Notes: generated by a model not told the origin, from the letters alone. DNA of 64,000 bases from Stenomitos rutilans HA7619-LM2 (GCA_019358945.1 JAHHIE010000012.1:58959-122958); one strand, 5' to 3'. Numbered from the stretch's first letter, positions 45,966 to 54,299 are shown. Numbers and translations are program-made.

Positions 45966-47065
45966 CACGGCGCTTTAGCAGATTCCACCGGGCATTGAAC
46001 TTTGCCCTCTGGTGATTGAAAGACGAGCGGCGGCACTTTTGCGGCTTGCTGCGAGGTGCAAATGGTTGCGATTGCCTGATTCGTTGTTTTTGCGATCGAG
46101 ACAGCAGCAGTATAGCTCTTTAAGCCATTAGCTTTAGGGACGGCAGCTAGCTGAGATTGAGTCCGGCTAGGAACAGTCAGCTTATAAATATAATCGCTAC
46201 GAGAGGCAATTGGCACGGCAGCAAAGCGCTCCAGTTCTTCTAGCGTTGAAGCAAAGCGGCCATTTTGGCTATAGAACGTCTTTTGCGCCTGATTCATCGT
46301 TTCTAGATATTTTCTGGTCGTTGCCTGTTGCTGTTCTCGATTACGTTCTGCCTCAGATTTGATGCTCTGCTGACTGTTTGAGGCGATCGTAGCGGTCTGA
46401 GAACCTGTCTTGCGATCGCGAATGGTATAGGAATTTGCGATGAGCGCGACGGCTCCCCCTGTGACAAAAGCGATCAGCGTTACCAGCACTGAGAGCTTGA
46501 GATAGGAGTTTGCAGCGGGTTTGGAGCGCGCAACCCCAAACGTTGTCTCCGCATTCTTCTGGCGATCGTGCCGTTGTGTCACCCGTTGTTTTGATGACGT
46601 TAAAGCATTGCTTAAGAATGATTGCACTTGCCGTATTGGGCTTAACCAGCGCTGCTTCCACTCATCCAACAGCGTTGGTGTGGGTGGTGCTGGAATGGGC
46701 ATGGTTTCGGGGTACCCAGCACTTGCGCTGGATGGGTGAGACAACGCTTCCAGGGCTTCAGCCACGGGCGATCGAGGCAGCATAAACGTTTCGACCCAGT
46801 CAGGTTGATCATTCTCCAGACGTTGCCCATACACGAGCACACGTTGGATGGAAGCAATATCTAACCGTTGGATACCTCGTTGAATGAATGCGACCAGTGT
46901 TTGGGCGTTTAAGGCACGAGTGGCGCTGAGAAAGACATGCAAGCATTGATCTTCAAGGACCGCTTTGGCGACGACACCCTCTGGCTCCAGCGTCAGGTTC
47001 ATGAGGGCAGCAATGGCCTGCGGGTCACCCTGTTGGGCACGTTCAAGTAGGTTCGGCTGAGTCAT
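45965..47065 (-). CDS. Type IV pilin-like G/H family protein with N-terminal cytoplasmic domain
   Basis: A 366-residue cyanobacterial protein. The first 110 residues (MTQPNLLERAQQGDPQAIAALMN...) form a small conserved domain also found in other cyanobacterial proteins. A Pro/Ser-rich stretch follows, then one membrane helix (about 190-215, LKLSVLVTLIAFVTGGAVALIA). The extracytoplasmic C-terminus resembles the part of minor pilins after the helix (YLETMNQAQKTFYSQNGRFASTLEELERF). There is no prepilin cleavage site. Role unknown; perhaps linked to pilus or surface functions. Confidence 0.8.
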   Translation of the reverse strand: MTQPNLLERAQQGDPQAIAALMNLTLEPEGVVAKAVLEDQCLHVFLSATRALNAQTLVAFIQRGIQRLDIASIQRVLVYGQRLENDQPDWVETFMLPRSPVAEALEALSHPSSASAGYPETMPIPAPPTPTLLDEWKQRWLSPIRQVQSFLSNALTSSKQRVTQRHDRQKNAETTFGVARSKPAANSYLKLSVLVTLIAFVTGGAVALIANSYTIRDRKTGSQTATIASNSQQSIKSEAERNREQQQATTRKYLETMNQAQKTFYSQNGRFASTLEELERFAAVPIASRSDYIYKLTVPSRTQSQLAAVPKANGLKSYTAAVSIAKTTNQAIATICTSQQAAKVPPLVFQSPEGKVQCPVESAKAP

Positions 47066-47235
47066 GGCAGGGCACCGATCGGAAGAAATTGACTCGACAA
47101 AGCATTTAGCATTCAGGATACTCGTAAATGAGCGATCGGGCTAAAAGTCAATCAAAGCCCGTATGAGGCTTGTAGATAGCGATCTTATTGAATTTGTAAA
47201 CATGCTTCTGGATTAGCTATCAGCGGTGAGCCGTC

Positions 47236-47281
47236 AGTGGTCAGCTATCAGCGTTCTTCTAAAGAACAACAACTGACCACT
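47236..47281. repeat. Hairpin of the GCTGATAGCTGA repeat type
   Basis: AGTGGTCAG (47236-47244) pairs with CTGACCACT (47273-47281), with an inner TTCTT/AAGAA pair. It lies in the 431-bp spacer between the pilin-G/H-like gene and the GH57 gene, together with a CTTCTGCC tract (47318-47350). Confidence 0.6.
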
Positions 47282-47496
47282 CTAGCGAAGTCATGCCAAA
47301 GGCTTTACAACTTCTCTTGCCTTCTGCCCTCTAACCCCTGCCCCCTGTCTATCTAGCTTGCGTAAGATAAAGACTATAGAAGCAGCCGATCAACCCGTCT
47401 TTCGATTGCCATTTCGCTTTACAATGCTTGGCAAATACAATGCTTGGCAAAGCCGATGCACCGTAGCCCGCCCAACCCCTCTAAATCGACGTTCTT

Positions 47497-49086
47497 ATGA
47501 GTATTGGATACCTCGCCCTTGTTCTGCATGCCCACTTGCCCTTCGTCCGCCATCCCGAAAGCGACTATGTGCTGGAGGAGGAGTGGCTCTATGAGGCGAT
47601 TACAGAGACCTACATTCCTCTGCTACAGGTCTTTGAGGGGTTAAAGCGAGACGGCGTTGATTTCAAAATTACGATGAGCATGACACCACCATTGGTGTCG
47701 ATGTTGCTCGATCCACTGCTGCAAGAGCGGTATGACGAGCATCTTGCTCAGCTTGAAGAACTGGCAGAGATGGAAGTTGAGCGCCACGCGCAGAGTGGTC
47801 ACCTCAAATATTTGGCTGAATATTATGCCAAAGAATTTAATCAGGTGCGGCAAGTTTGGGAGAAGTACGATCGCAACCTCATCAAAGCGTTCAATCAGTT
47901 CGCTGAATCCAATAACCTCGAAATCATCACTTGCGGCGCAACGCACGGCTACTTCCCCTTAATGAAGATGTATCCACAAGCGGTGTGGGCGCAGATTAAG
48001 GTTGCCTGTGAACACTACGAAGAAACGTTTGGTCGTCCAGCTAAAGGCATCTGGTTGCCTGAATGCGCCTACTACGAAGGCGTAGAGCGCATGCTGGCGG
48101 ATGCTGGGTTGCGTTACTTTTTGACGGATGGGCACGGCATTCTTTACGCCCGCCCTCGTCCCCGTTTTGGCACCTACGCGCCGATTTTTACCACAACAGG
48201 GGTGGCTGCTTTTGGGCGCGATCACGAATCGTCCCAACAAGTATGGTCATCGGAAGTGGGCTACCCTGGCGCAACGGAGTACCGCGAGTTTTACCGCGAT
48301 TTGGGCTGGGATGCAGAATACGAGTATATCAAGCCCTATGTCATGCCCAATGGTCAACGTAAGAATGTGGGCATCAAGTATCACAAGATTACGGGCAAAG
48401 GTCTGGGATTAGGTGATAAGCAGCTTTACGACCCTTACTGGGCACGGGAAAAAGCAGCCGAACACGCTGGAAACTTTACCTATAACCGGGAACGTCAGGT
48501 GGAGCACCTATACGGCATGATGCAGCGCAAGCCCATCATTGTGTCGCCCTACGATGCAGAGCTGTTTGGTCACTGGTGGTATGAAGGCCCCTGGTTTATC
48601 GATTACCTATTCCGCAAAGCGTGGTTTGACCAGGGTACGTTTGAGATGACGCACTTGGCGGACTACCTGCGGATTAATCAAACGCAGCAAGTGTGCAATC
48701 CATCACAATCAAGCTGGGGTTACAAAGGCTTCCACGAATATTGGTTGAATGAAACGAACGCCTGGATTTATCCGCACTTGCACAAGGCCACGGAGCGGAT
48801 GATTGAACTGGCTAAGCATGAGCCAGAGGACGACTTGACGTGGCGATCACTCAACCAGGCCGCACGAGAGCTACTGCTGGCGCAATCTTCCGACTGGGCG
48901 TTCATTATGCGGACGGGGACGATGGTGCCCTATGCGGTACGACGCACTCGATCGCACCTCATGCGCTTCCACAAGCTGTATGAGGAAATTAAGCAAGGCA
49001 AAATTGATTCGGGTTGGCTGGAAAAGGTGGAAGCGATCGACAACATCTTCCCCAACCTCAACTATCGCGTGTACCGACCGTTGTAG
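47497..49086 (+). CDS. GH57 family 1,4-alpha-glucan branching enzyme-like protein
   Basis: A 529-residue glycoside hydrolase family 57 enzyme (DUF1957 type). Starts MSIGYLALVLHAHLPFVRHPE, the usual GH57 N-terminus. The nucleophile Glu lies in GIWLPECAYYEGVERML and the acid/base Asp in IVSPYDAELFGHWWYEGP; the C-terminal three-helix domain (SDWAFIMRTGTMVPYAVRRTRSHLMRF) matches characterised branching enzymes. Probable role: glycogen branching. Monocistronic. Confidence 0.92.
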   Translation: MSIGYLALVLHAHLPFVRHPESDYVLEEEWLYEAITETYIPLLQVFEGLKRDGVDFKITMSMTPPLVSMLLDPLLQERYDEHLAQLEELAEMEVERHAQSGHLKYLAEYYAKEFNQVRQVWEKYDRNLIKAFNQFAESNNLEIITCGATHGYFPLMKMYPQAVWAQIKVACEHYEETFGRPAKGIWLPECAYYEGVERMLADAGLRYFLTDGHGILYARPRPRFGTYAPIFTTTGVAAFGRDHESSQQVWSSEVGYPGATEYREFYRDLGWDAEYEYIKPYVMPNGQRKNVGIKYHKITGKGLGLGDKQLYDPYWAREKAAEHAGNFTYNRERQVEHLYGMMQRKPIIVSPYDAELFGHWWYEGPWFIDYLFRKAWFDQGTFEMTHLADYLRINQTQQVCNPSQSSWGYKGFHEYWLNETNAWIYPHLHKATERMIELAKHEPEDDLTWRSLNQAARELLLAQSSDWAFIMRTGTMVPYAVRRTRSHLMRFHKLYEEIKQGKIDSGWLEKVEAIDNIFPNLNYRVYRPL

Positions 49087-49180
49087 AACTGTTTTTAAGC
49101 ACTGGAGCCGTTTTGAGTTAATTTAGGCGGCTTCTAATCAGCCAGGCGATTAATTTGAAACGGTTCTTTATGACTCAGTC

Positions 49181-49462
49181 CTACTGCAAGCGGGTTCCTG
49201 AACCGCCTGATTTGCCTGGGCCACCGTTATCAGGTGGTTGATAGTCGCCTACAGTCGTTTTATTAAGGGTATGGGTTGAGGAGAGTGGGTTTGCCGCAAG
49301 GGTGGCCGTAACGGCAATAGAGCCTGTTGTGTCGAAGCTTGCTGAACAAAGCGCTACGTTCGCTGCACCGAGAGATGCGATCGGTACGCAGATCCACGGC
49401 ATCATACGTCTCATTAAGAGAGACGCTTTTCTAAACTCAAGTGACTTGCTAGGAGGCTCCAT
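49181..49462 (-). CDS. Small secreted protein with C-terminal DNGGP..GGSGTR motif
   Basis: 93 residues; an ATG at 49414 or 49405 may be the true start. A signal-peptide-like hydrophobic stretch (WICVPIASLGAANVALCSA) precedes a Ser/Thr-rich spacer and the end YQPPDNGGPGKSGGSGTRLQ. Short secreted cyanobacterial proteins with a similar PPDNGGP..G.GTR tail are common and of unknown function. Confidence 0.65.
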   Translation of the reverse strand: MEPPSKSLEFRKASLLMRRMMPWICVPIASLGAANVALCSASFDTTGSIAVTATLAANPLSSTHTLNKTTVGDYQPPDNGGPGKSGGSGTRLQ

Positions 49463-49908
49463 GATCTTTACTTGAACTTTAGATAACTGGAATTTTAATG
49501 AGTTCTACTGAGGTGCTCTCTTTGCGGGTAAGAAAGATCGATGCATGGGAAGAACTTACGATACCGAAATCTACAGAAGATGCCAGATCGATGCTTAGGA
49601 TAAAGGTGATTGTCTCAGTATTTCAAGCAGACATTAGTGTTCGACTGTTTTTGATAGTCCTTCGCGTTGTGGAGCCAACTTCGCTTCGCTTCTTGTGAAT
49701 CCTTGTATAAATTCAGCCATTTATAGTATTTCTAACAGCTAAAACCACTAACTTCACCAAAACTTTCAATAAATGTTCATAATTATGTACGCATGTATAA
49801 AAAATAACATCTACCATAATATTATTCTGCTAGGAAAATTCCGGATTTTGCAAATTAGCATCCGGAGAGGTACTTGACGGTCTCTCGACCCTCTGCTAGC
49901 TTCAGATC

Positions 49909-49998
49909 ATGCACCTGTCTCATCCTCTTCTGGTTCCGCAAATGTCGAGCAGCGTTTTTCACTTCTATTTCTGGCGTTCGTCGGTTCACCTGGAGTGA
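49909..49998 (+). CDS. Aromatic-rich leader peptide 1 upstream of aroF
   Basis: A 29-codon ORF (ATG 49909, TGA 49996-49998) too short for ordinary gene calls. Near its end it has VFHFYFW, five aromatic residues in six codons. An inner ATG at 49942 would give 18 residues with the same aromatic run. Neither start has a clear ribosome binding site. The stop lies inside the left arm of the downstream helix, as expected for a ribosome-sensing attenuator. Confidence 0.6.
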   Translation: MHLSHPLLVPQMSSSVFHFYFWRSSVHLE

Positions 49999-50063
49999 CT
50001 ACCGTTCGAGACGAACGTGTCCAGGTGAACCGCAGAGTCAACTCTGCGGTTTTTTAGTTTTTT
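49975..50063 (+). promoter_or_regulatory. Attenuator 1: competing helix and intrinsic terminator
   Basis: GGTTCACCTGGA (49983-49994) pairs perfectly with TCCAGGTGAACC (50020-50031). The latter overlaps the 5' arm of a terminator, AACCGCAGAG/CTCTGCGGTT (50028-50037 with 50042-50051), followed by TTTTTTAGTTTTTT. A further exclusive pair is CGTTCGTC (49975-49982) with GACGAACG (50010-50017), against the local hairpin CGTTCG/CGAACG (50003-50017). A ribosome that finishes leader 1 would cover the left arm and let the terminator form. Confidence 0.8.
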
Positions 50064-50094
50064 ACGTTGTTGTTATCGGCTGTAGGAAAGAGCA

Positions 50095-50157
50095 ATGGCT
50101 GCGGTTATGAGTTGGTTTTACAGCTTTTACTTCTGGTTCGGAAAGTGTTCCGGGTAA
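50095..50157 (+). CDS. Aromatic-rich leader peptide 2 upstream of aroF
   Basis: A 20-codon ORF with an excellent ribosome binding site (AGGAAAGAG, ending three bases before the ATG at 50095) and a TAA at 50155-50157. The core WFYSFYFWF has eight aromatic residues in nine codons (2 Trp, 4 Phe, 2 Tyr), far beyond chance. Family knowledge: such leaders (trpL, pheL) sense charged tRNA by ribosome stalling. Here all three aromatic amino acids are sampled, matching the enzyme that feeds all three. Confidence 0.88.
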   Translation: MAAVMSWFYSFYFWFGKCSG

Positions 50158-50217
50158 AGTCTGTTGCGCCTTCGTTCGTACAGCCCGGAACCCAAAAGGT
50201 TTCGGGCTTTTTGTTTG
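50147..50217 (+). promoter_or_regulatory. Attenuator 2: antiterminator and intrinsic terminator
   Basis: The terminator stem AGCCCGGAACC (50182-50192) / GGTTTCGGGCT (50198-50208), with one G-U pair and a CAAAA loop, is followed by TTTTTG. Its 5' arm contains CCCGGAAC (50184-50191), the perfect complement of GTTCCGGG (50147-50154), which overlaps the last codons of leader 2. Ribosome stalled on the aromatic codons: the antiterminator can form. Ribosome at the TAA: its left half is hidden and the terminator forms. Confidence 0.88.
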
Positions 50218-50249
50218 CAATCACATCACCCAAATTAGGAGCAAATCTC

Positions 50250-51113
50250 ATGTTGGATGCCCGGTTAGTTATCAAGTCTCACCCCAGCCACCGCACCGTT
50301 GTACAGCTTTCTGAGCAAGTCGCGATCGGTAGCAATAACGTCATCGTTATCGGTGGTCCTTGTACAGTAGAAAGCGCTGACCAAATGGAGCAGGTTGCCA
50401 GCCAGCTTTCTGGTGCCCCCATTCATGCCCTAAGAGGCGGAGTATACAAACCCCGCACCTCTCCGTACTCGTTTCAGGGGATGGGTGTGGACGGGCTGCG
50501 CCTTCTAGCAGACGTACGATCGCGCTACGGCATGCCTGTGGTGACAGAAGTGATGTCGATCGCCCAGATTGAACCCGTTGCGGCCTACGCTGACATGCTC
50601 CAGATTGGCAGTCGCAATATGCAAAACTTCGAGTTGTTGAAGGCGTTGGGGCAAGCAGGTAAACCCGTGTTGCTGAAGCGAGGGCTGTCAGCCACCATTG
50701 AAGAATTTGTCATGGCAGCAGAGTATATCATGGCGCATGGCAATCCCGGTGTGGTGCTATGCGAGCGTGGCATTCGTAGCTTCGACACCTACACCCGCAA
50801 TGTGCTGGATTTAGGCGCAGTAGTAGCATTACGTCAATTGACCCATTTGCCCGTCATCGTAGATCCTAGCCACGCAGCGGGTAAGCGGGAACTGATCGCC
50901 GACCTCGCCAGAGCCGCCGTTGCCTGTGGAGCCGATGGCTTGATTGTTGAATGCCACCCTGATCCTGACCAATCTGTATCGGATGCTCGTCAGGCTCTTT
51001 CGTTGGAAGCAATGGTGGAACTAGTGCATAGCCTGGAACCGATCGCCCGTGCCGTTGGACGCACTTTAAGTAAGCCCAGCGTTGCAGAGCCAAAGCAACT
51101 GGTTGCTGTTTGA
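50250..51113 (+). CDS. aroF: 3-deoxy-7-phosphoheptulonate synthase (DAHP synthase), AroF/class I-beta
   Basis: A 287-residue enzyme joining phosphoenolpyruvate and erythrose 4-phosphate, the entry to the shikimate pathway. Core motifs: GGPCTVES, HALRGGVYKPRTSPYSFQGMG, QIGSRNMQNFELLKALG, PVLLKRGLSATIEEF, VDPSHAAGKRELI, VECHPDPDQSVSDARQAL. It is the short KDO8P/AroF-like type with no ACT or chorismate-mutase regulatory domain. The ATG at 50250 has AGGAG eight bases upstream. Control probably resides in the tandem attenuators just before it. Confidence 0.95.
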   Translation: MLDARLVIKSHPSHRTVVQLSEQVAIGSNNVIVIGGPCTVESADQMEQVASQLSGAPIHALRGGVYKPRTSPYSFQGMGVDGLRLLADVRSRYGMPVVTEVMSIAQIEPVAAYADMLQIGSRNMQNFELLKALGQAGKPVLLKRGLSATIEEFVMAAEYIMAHGNPGVVLCERGIRSFDTYTRNVLDLGAVVALRQLTHLPVIVDPSHAAGKRELIADLARAAVACGADGLIVECHPDPDQSVSDARQALSLEAMVELVHSLEPIARAVGRTLSKPSVAEPKQLVAV

Positions 51114-51167
51114 CGTGCGTCATTGCTTCTGCATAGCTGATCCGTCAATCTGCGTATCGAAGGGAAA

Positions 51168-52631
51168 CTACTTTGACTCAACGCGCTGACCGTCGCGCCA
51201 GGTTTGCAGACGAGGATAGAGCGATCGATACCGTTCCCATGCGTCGGTGAGGTCAGCGTTGCTTGTCGGTACGACTGGATGGGCATTGCTCAACAGTGAG
51301 GGAAGGGCTTGCACGTTGGCGTAAGCTCCACTCCCCAAACCGGCTAGAAGGGCTGCGCCTCTTGCGGATGCTGCTGACACGGTTACGCTCCGAAGTGGCA
51401 GTTGCAGGACATCTGCAAGTAGTTGTCTCCACACTGGCTCCAACGTGCCGCCGCCAGCTAAACGGAGTTCTGCAACAGTCATACCTGTGGCTGTGATCGT
51501 CTCTAATCCTTGCTTGATGGCAAACGCAACGCCTTCCAGGGCTGACCGCATAAGGTGCGATCGAGTGTGGTTGAGTCCCAATCCAACCCAGGCTCCACGC
51601 ACATTGGGGTCAAGGTGAGGTGTACGTTCGCCCGTGAAATAGGGCAAAAAAGTGAGCCCCTCGCAGCCAGAAGCCACGGTAAAGGCTTCGGCGTACACCT
51701 GCTGCCAGTTGAAGCCGAGGAGATTGCGAACCCATTCCAGCGCCAGTCCAGCATTTTGCATCGCGGCGAGGGTGTACCACTGGTTTGGTAGGGCAGTGCG
51801 ATAAAGGTGCGTCCGAACTTGCGGATCGGCGATCGCAGTCGATCGAGGCGTGACAATTTGCGCGCCTGAACCCACCGTTAACTGCATCAGTCCTGGTTCT
51901 AAGAGACCGCTACCCAGCATTGCAGATGCTGTGTCAGCCGCACCTGCAATGACAGGCAAGCCAGATGGTAAGCCGAGAGCTGCCGCCGCAGTGGTCGTTA
52001 ACGTGCCTACCATACTGGTGGATGGCGTCAGATTTGGGAGCCAATCGGTACGGAGATGTAGTGCATCGAGAACGTCGATCGCCCAGGTATCCCCACCGAG
52101 ATCGTATAACAAGGTTCCAGACGCATCCGAAGGCTCAGAGGCAGCTTCTCCGGTCAGACGAAAGCGCAGCCAATCTTTGGGCTGAAGCACCCAACGAGCA
52201 TTCGTGTAAAGGTTGGGTTCGTGCGTTTGTAACCAGAGCAACGTTGCGCCTGCCATCCCGGTTGTAATGGGATTAGCAAGCTGTTTGTGCAAGTGAGGAG
52301 CGAGCATTCGGTACCGATCGAGTTCCTGGCTCGATCGCGTGTCTGCCCAAAGGATGGCAGGACGCAATGGCTCTCCAGCGCGATCGGTCAGCACGACGCC
52401 ATGCATCTGCCCCGACAGCCCGATCGCCTGAATCGATGCCTCATTGTCTTTAACGACAGTTCTCACGACATTTCCAACCGCGTCCCACCACTCAGTTGGG
52501 TCGGTTTCTGCCCAGCCTGGTTTGGGCGATCGCACTGGGTAGGAATGGGATGCTTCCGCAATGACGGTGCCATCGATTGCAAGTAGCAATGCTTTCACTG
52601 AGCCAGTGCCTAAATCGATGCCGAGAAACAT
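51168..52631 (-). CDS. xylB: Xylulokinase-like FGGY carbohydrate kinase
   Basis: A 487-residue sugar kinase. N-terminal phosphate loop GIDLGTGSVKALLLAIDG, substrate motifs AIGLSGQMHGVVL and ILWADTRS, catalytic Asp in GAADTASAMLGSG, and FGGY region LRLAGGGTLEPVWRQLLADVL. XylB type is the best match (D-xylulose to xylulose 5-phosphate), though FGGY specificity is hard to fix from sequence. Convergent with aroF; no xylose isomerase gene is adjacent. Confidence 0.85.
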   Translation of the reverse strand: MFLGIDLGTGSVKALLLAIDGTVIAEASHSYPVRSPKPGWAETDPTEWWDAVGNVVRTVVKDNEASIQAIGLSGQMHGVVLTDRAGEPLRPAILWADTRSSQELDRYRMLAPHLHKQLANPITTGMAGATLLWLQTHEPNLYTNARWVLQPKDWLRFRLTGEAASEPSDASGTLLYDLGGDTWAIDVLDALHLRTDWLPNLTPSTSMVGTLTTTAAAALGLPSGLPVIAGAADTASAMLGSGLLEPGLMQLTVGSGAQIVTPRSTAIADPQVRTHLYRTALPNQWYTLAAMQNAGLALEWVRNLLGFNWQQVYAEAFTVASGCEGLTFLPYFTGERTPHLDPNVRGAWVGLGLNHTRSHLMRSALEGVAFAIKQGLETITATGMTVAELRLAGGGTLEPVWRQLLADVLQLPLRSVTVSAASARGAALLAGLGSGAYANVQALPSLLSNAHPVVPTSNADLTDAWERYRSLYPRLQTWRDGQRVESK

Positions 52632-52726
52632 AACTGTACAGTAGGACGCAAAAGCTTCAAGCGTAACAACTAAGGTAGAACGTTCTCAACAGTTTCTATT
52701 CTTTTCCTAATCAGGTATGCTGTGTT

Positions 52727-53045
52727 CACGATTCGGCTCTGACGGGAAACCACCGCCAGAGAAAACAGGGAAAGTGTAGTGAAACTCTACCGCTGTCCCG
52801 CAACTGTGAGAGAAGTTAGAAGTTTTGCATGATGAGTTTTAAGTTACTAATTCAATAGGCCTTGCGCATTTGCTCCCAAACCCCCAATGCTGGGGGCTTT
52901 AATTGGCTCGGTTCCCCCAGCATTGGGGGCTAGGGGGCGAAAGATGACCGTTTTTGCGTAAGTCCTATTCAACTCAACACTCATCACTCGACACTCAACA
53001 CTCTTTAAGTCAGAACACCTGCCGTATCGTTCTACAACATCGTCT
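52727..53045 (+). promoter_or_regulatory. Cobalamin riboswitch interrupted by a MITE
   Basis: Upstream of cbiM are the conserved blocks of a cobalamin riboswitch: ACAGGGAAAGTGTAGTGAAACTCTACCGCTGTCCCGC-type core (from about 52765), then CAACTGTGA (52801-52809), and the B12 box AAGTCAGAACACCTGCC (53007-53023). Between the last two, normally a short variable arm, lies a complementary repeat pair (GATGAGTTTTAAGTTA with CAACTCAACACTCATC) capped by the 112-bp MITE. The downstream genes encode cobalt uptake, consistent with repression by B12. Confidence 0.9.
52856..52967. mobile_element. 112-bp MITE, copy 2, inside the cobalamin riboswitch
   Basis: Same length as and strongly similar to copy 1 (39089-39200), in opposite orientation: ends TAGGCCTTGCGCA and TGCGTAAGTCCTA (three mismatches between the two ends) with CCCCCAATGCTGGGGG-type inner hairpins. 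The 5-bp direct repeat TTCAA flanks it (52851-52855 and 52968-52972). Confidence 0.93.
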
Positions 53046-53062
53046 TATCTGCGAGGTACAGG

Positions 53063-53821
53063 ATGAAGACACGCTACCGGAAATGGGTCAGCCTGGGATT
53101 AATGGCTGGCTTGAGTTGTTATTTGTTGCTTGGTTCTGCCAATCCTGCTTATGCAATGCATATTGCAGAAGGCTTTTTGCCTGTGCAGTGGGCAGCCTTT
53201 TGGTGGGCCGTATCGTTACCGTTCTTTCTCGTAGGCTTGCGATCACTCACCCGCATCACCCGGCAAAACCCTGAACTAAAATTGCTGTTGGCATTGGCAG
53301 GCGCGTTTACCTTTGTCCTTTCTGCTTTAAAGATTCCCTCTGTCACCGGAAGTTGCTCCCACCCTACAGGCACTGGGCTAGGCACCATTCTGTTTGGCCC
53401 CTTAACAATGACGGTGCTGGGTACTTTGGTGCTTGTGTTTCAGGCGGTTTTACTTGCGCATGGTGGTGTGACAACGTTGGGCGCAAATGTGTTTTCGATG
53501 GCGATCGTGGGGCCACTGGTTGCCTACGTAGTCTACAACACGGTTATGAAAACGGGTAAACAGAAGCTTGCCGTTTTCCTGGCTGCCACCCTGGAAGATC
53601 TGCTCACTTACATGACGACGGCTGTACAGCTTGCACTAGCGTTTCCAGCAGTGCAAGGTGGGTTTATCGCTTCGTTTATTAAATTTGCGGGCATTTTTGC
53701 GATTACTCAAGTCCCGTTAGCGATTAGTGAAGGACTGCTAACCGTATTGGTTTGGGGGTGGTTGCAGCAGTATGGCAAACAGGAGCTACAAACCCTCAAA
53801 CTTTTAGAGCAGGAGTCTTAA
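53063..53821 (+). CDS. cbiM: Cobalt ECF transporter substrate-binding component CbiM
   Basis: A 252-residue membrane protein with a signal peptide (about 1-31, ending NPAYA). Processing would expose the Met-His-Ile N-terminus (MHIAEGFLP) whose His coordinates Co2+/Ni2+. Typical blocks: [27 protein letters not shown] and [21 protein letters not shown]. It begins a cbiM-cbiN-cbiQ-cbiO unit under a cobalamin riboswitch, so cobalt rather than nickel is the likely substrate. GAGGTACAGG precedes the ATG. Confidence 0.96.
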   Translation: MKTRYRKWVSLGLMAGLSCYLLLGSANPAYAMHIAEGFLPVQWAAFWWAVSLPFFLVGLRSLTRITRQNPELKLLLALAGAFTFVLSALKIPSVTGSCSHPTGTGLGTILFGPLTMTVLGTLVLVFQAVLLAHGGVTTLGANVFSMAIVGPLVAYVVYNTVMKTGKQKLAVFLAATLEDLLTYMTTAVQLALAFPAVQGGFIASFIKFAGIFAITQVPLAISEGLLTVLVWGWLQQYGKQELQTLKLLEQES

Positions 53822-53824
53822 GCG

Positions 53825-54118
53825 ATGAATAAGCTATCAAGTCATTGGTTGTTAGTCATTGGGGTTTTAGTTCTCGCTTTTGGCCCCCTGCTAGTACTCC
53901 AGGGTAGAGAGTTTGGTGCAACGGATGGCAACTTTGTCGCTGCGATCGAAAAAGATCACCCAAACTATAAACCCTGGTTTGAACCGATTATTAAAGACTC
54001 TGGCCCTGAAGTGCAAACGTTTTTGTTTGCGTCTCAAGCAGGGATTGGCGCAGGCATTACTGGCTATGTCTTAGGGCTGTACAAAGGGCGATCGGAGACA
54101 CGCAAAAAAGACGAGTAA
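53825..54118 (+). CDS. cbiN: Cobalt transporter accessory protein CbiN
   Basis: A 97-residue protein with two membrane helices around an extracytoplasmic loop (GREFGATDGNFVAAIEKDHPNYKPWFEP), the CbiN signature. It assists metal loading of CbiM. It starts three bases after the cbiM stop. Confidence 0.95.
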   Translation: MNKLSSHWLLVIGVLVLAFGPLLVLQGREFGATDGNFVAAIEKDHPNYKPWFEPIIKDSGPEVQTFLFASQAGIGAGITGYVLGLYKGRSETRKKDE

Positions 54119-54255
54119 GGTTGACGATGAGGCAACACGTTCTGTTTGTGGCTGTACAAGCTGTGAACGTGCCCCGAACTACTGAAAAAACGAGTCCTGG
54201 CAAAGATTCTGCCCCTACCAGGAAGCATGATCGGTTCCCAAAATTAGAGCCTTTA

Positions 54256-54281
54256 TAGAGACATTCCTTGGAATGTCTCTA
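54256..54281. repeat. Perfect 12-bp-arm palindrome between cbiN and cbiQ
   Basis: TAGAGACATTCC, a two-base loop, and GGAATGTCTCTA. Third member of the dispersed GACATT...AATGTC palindrome family. It lies 18 bp before the cbiQ ATG in a 181-bp spacer, unusually long for this operon type. Confidence 0.85.
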
Positions 54282-54299
54282 CAATCAATCCAATCGTTC

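Noticed and set aside
49498..49698. 66-residue plus-strand frame upstream of aroF
   Set aside because: No motif and no ribosome binding site; the region is AT-rich promoter-like DNA.
50067..50249. N-terminal extension of aroF in the same open frame
   Set aside because: It would translate through leader 2 in another frame and through the second terminator; the ATG at 50250 has the better ribosome binding site and fits family length.
54273..54299. Earlier in-frame ATG for cbiQ
   Set aside because: It falls inside the right arm of the dispersed palindrome; the ATG at 54300 gives a normal CbiQ N-terminus.
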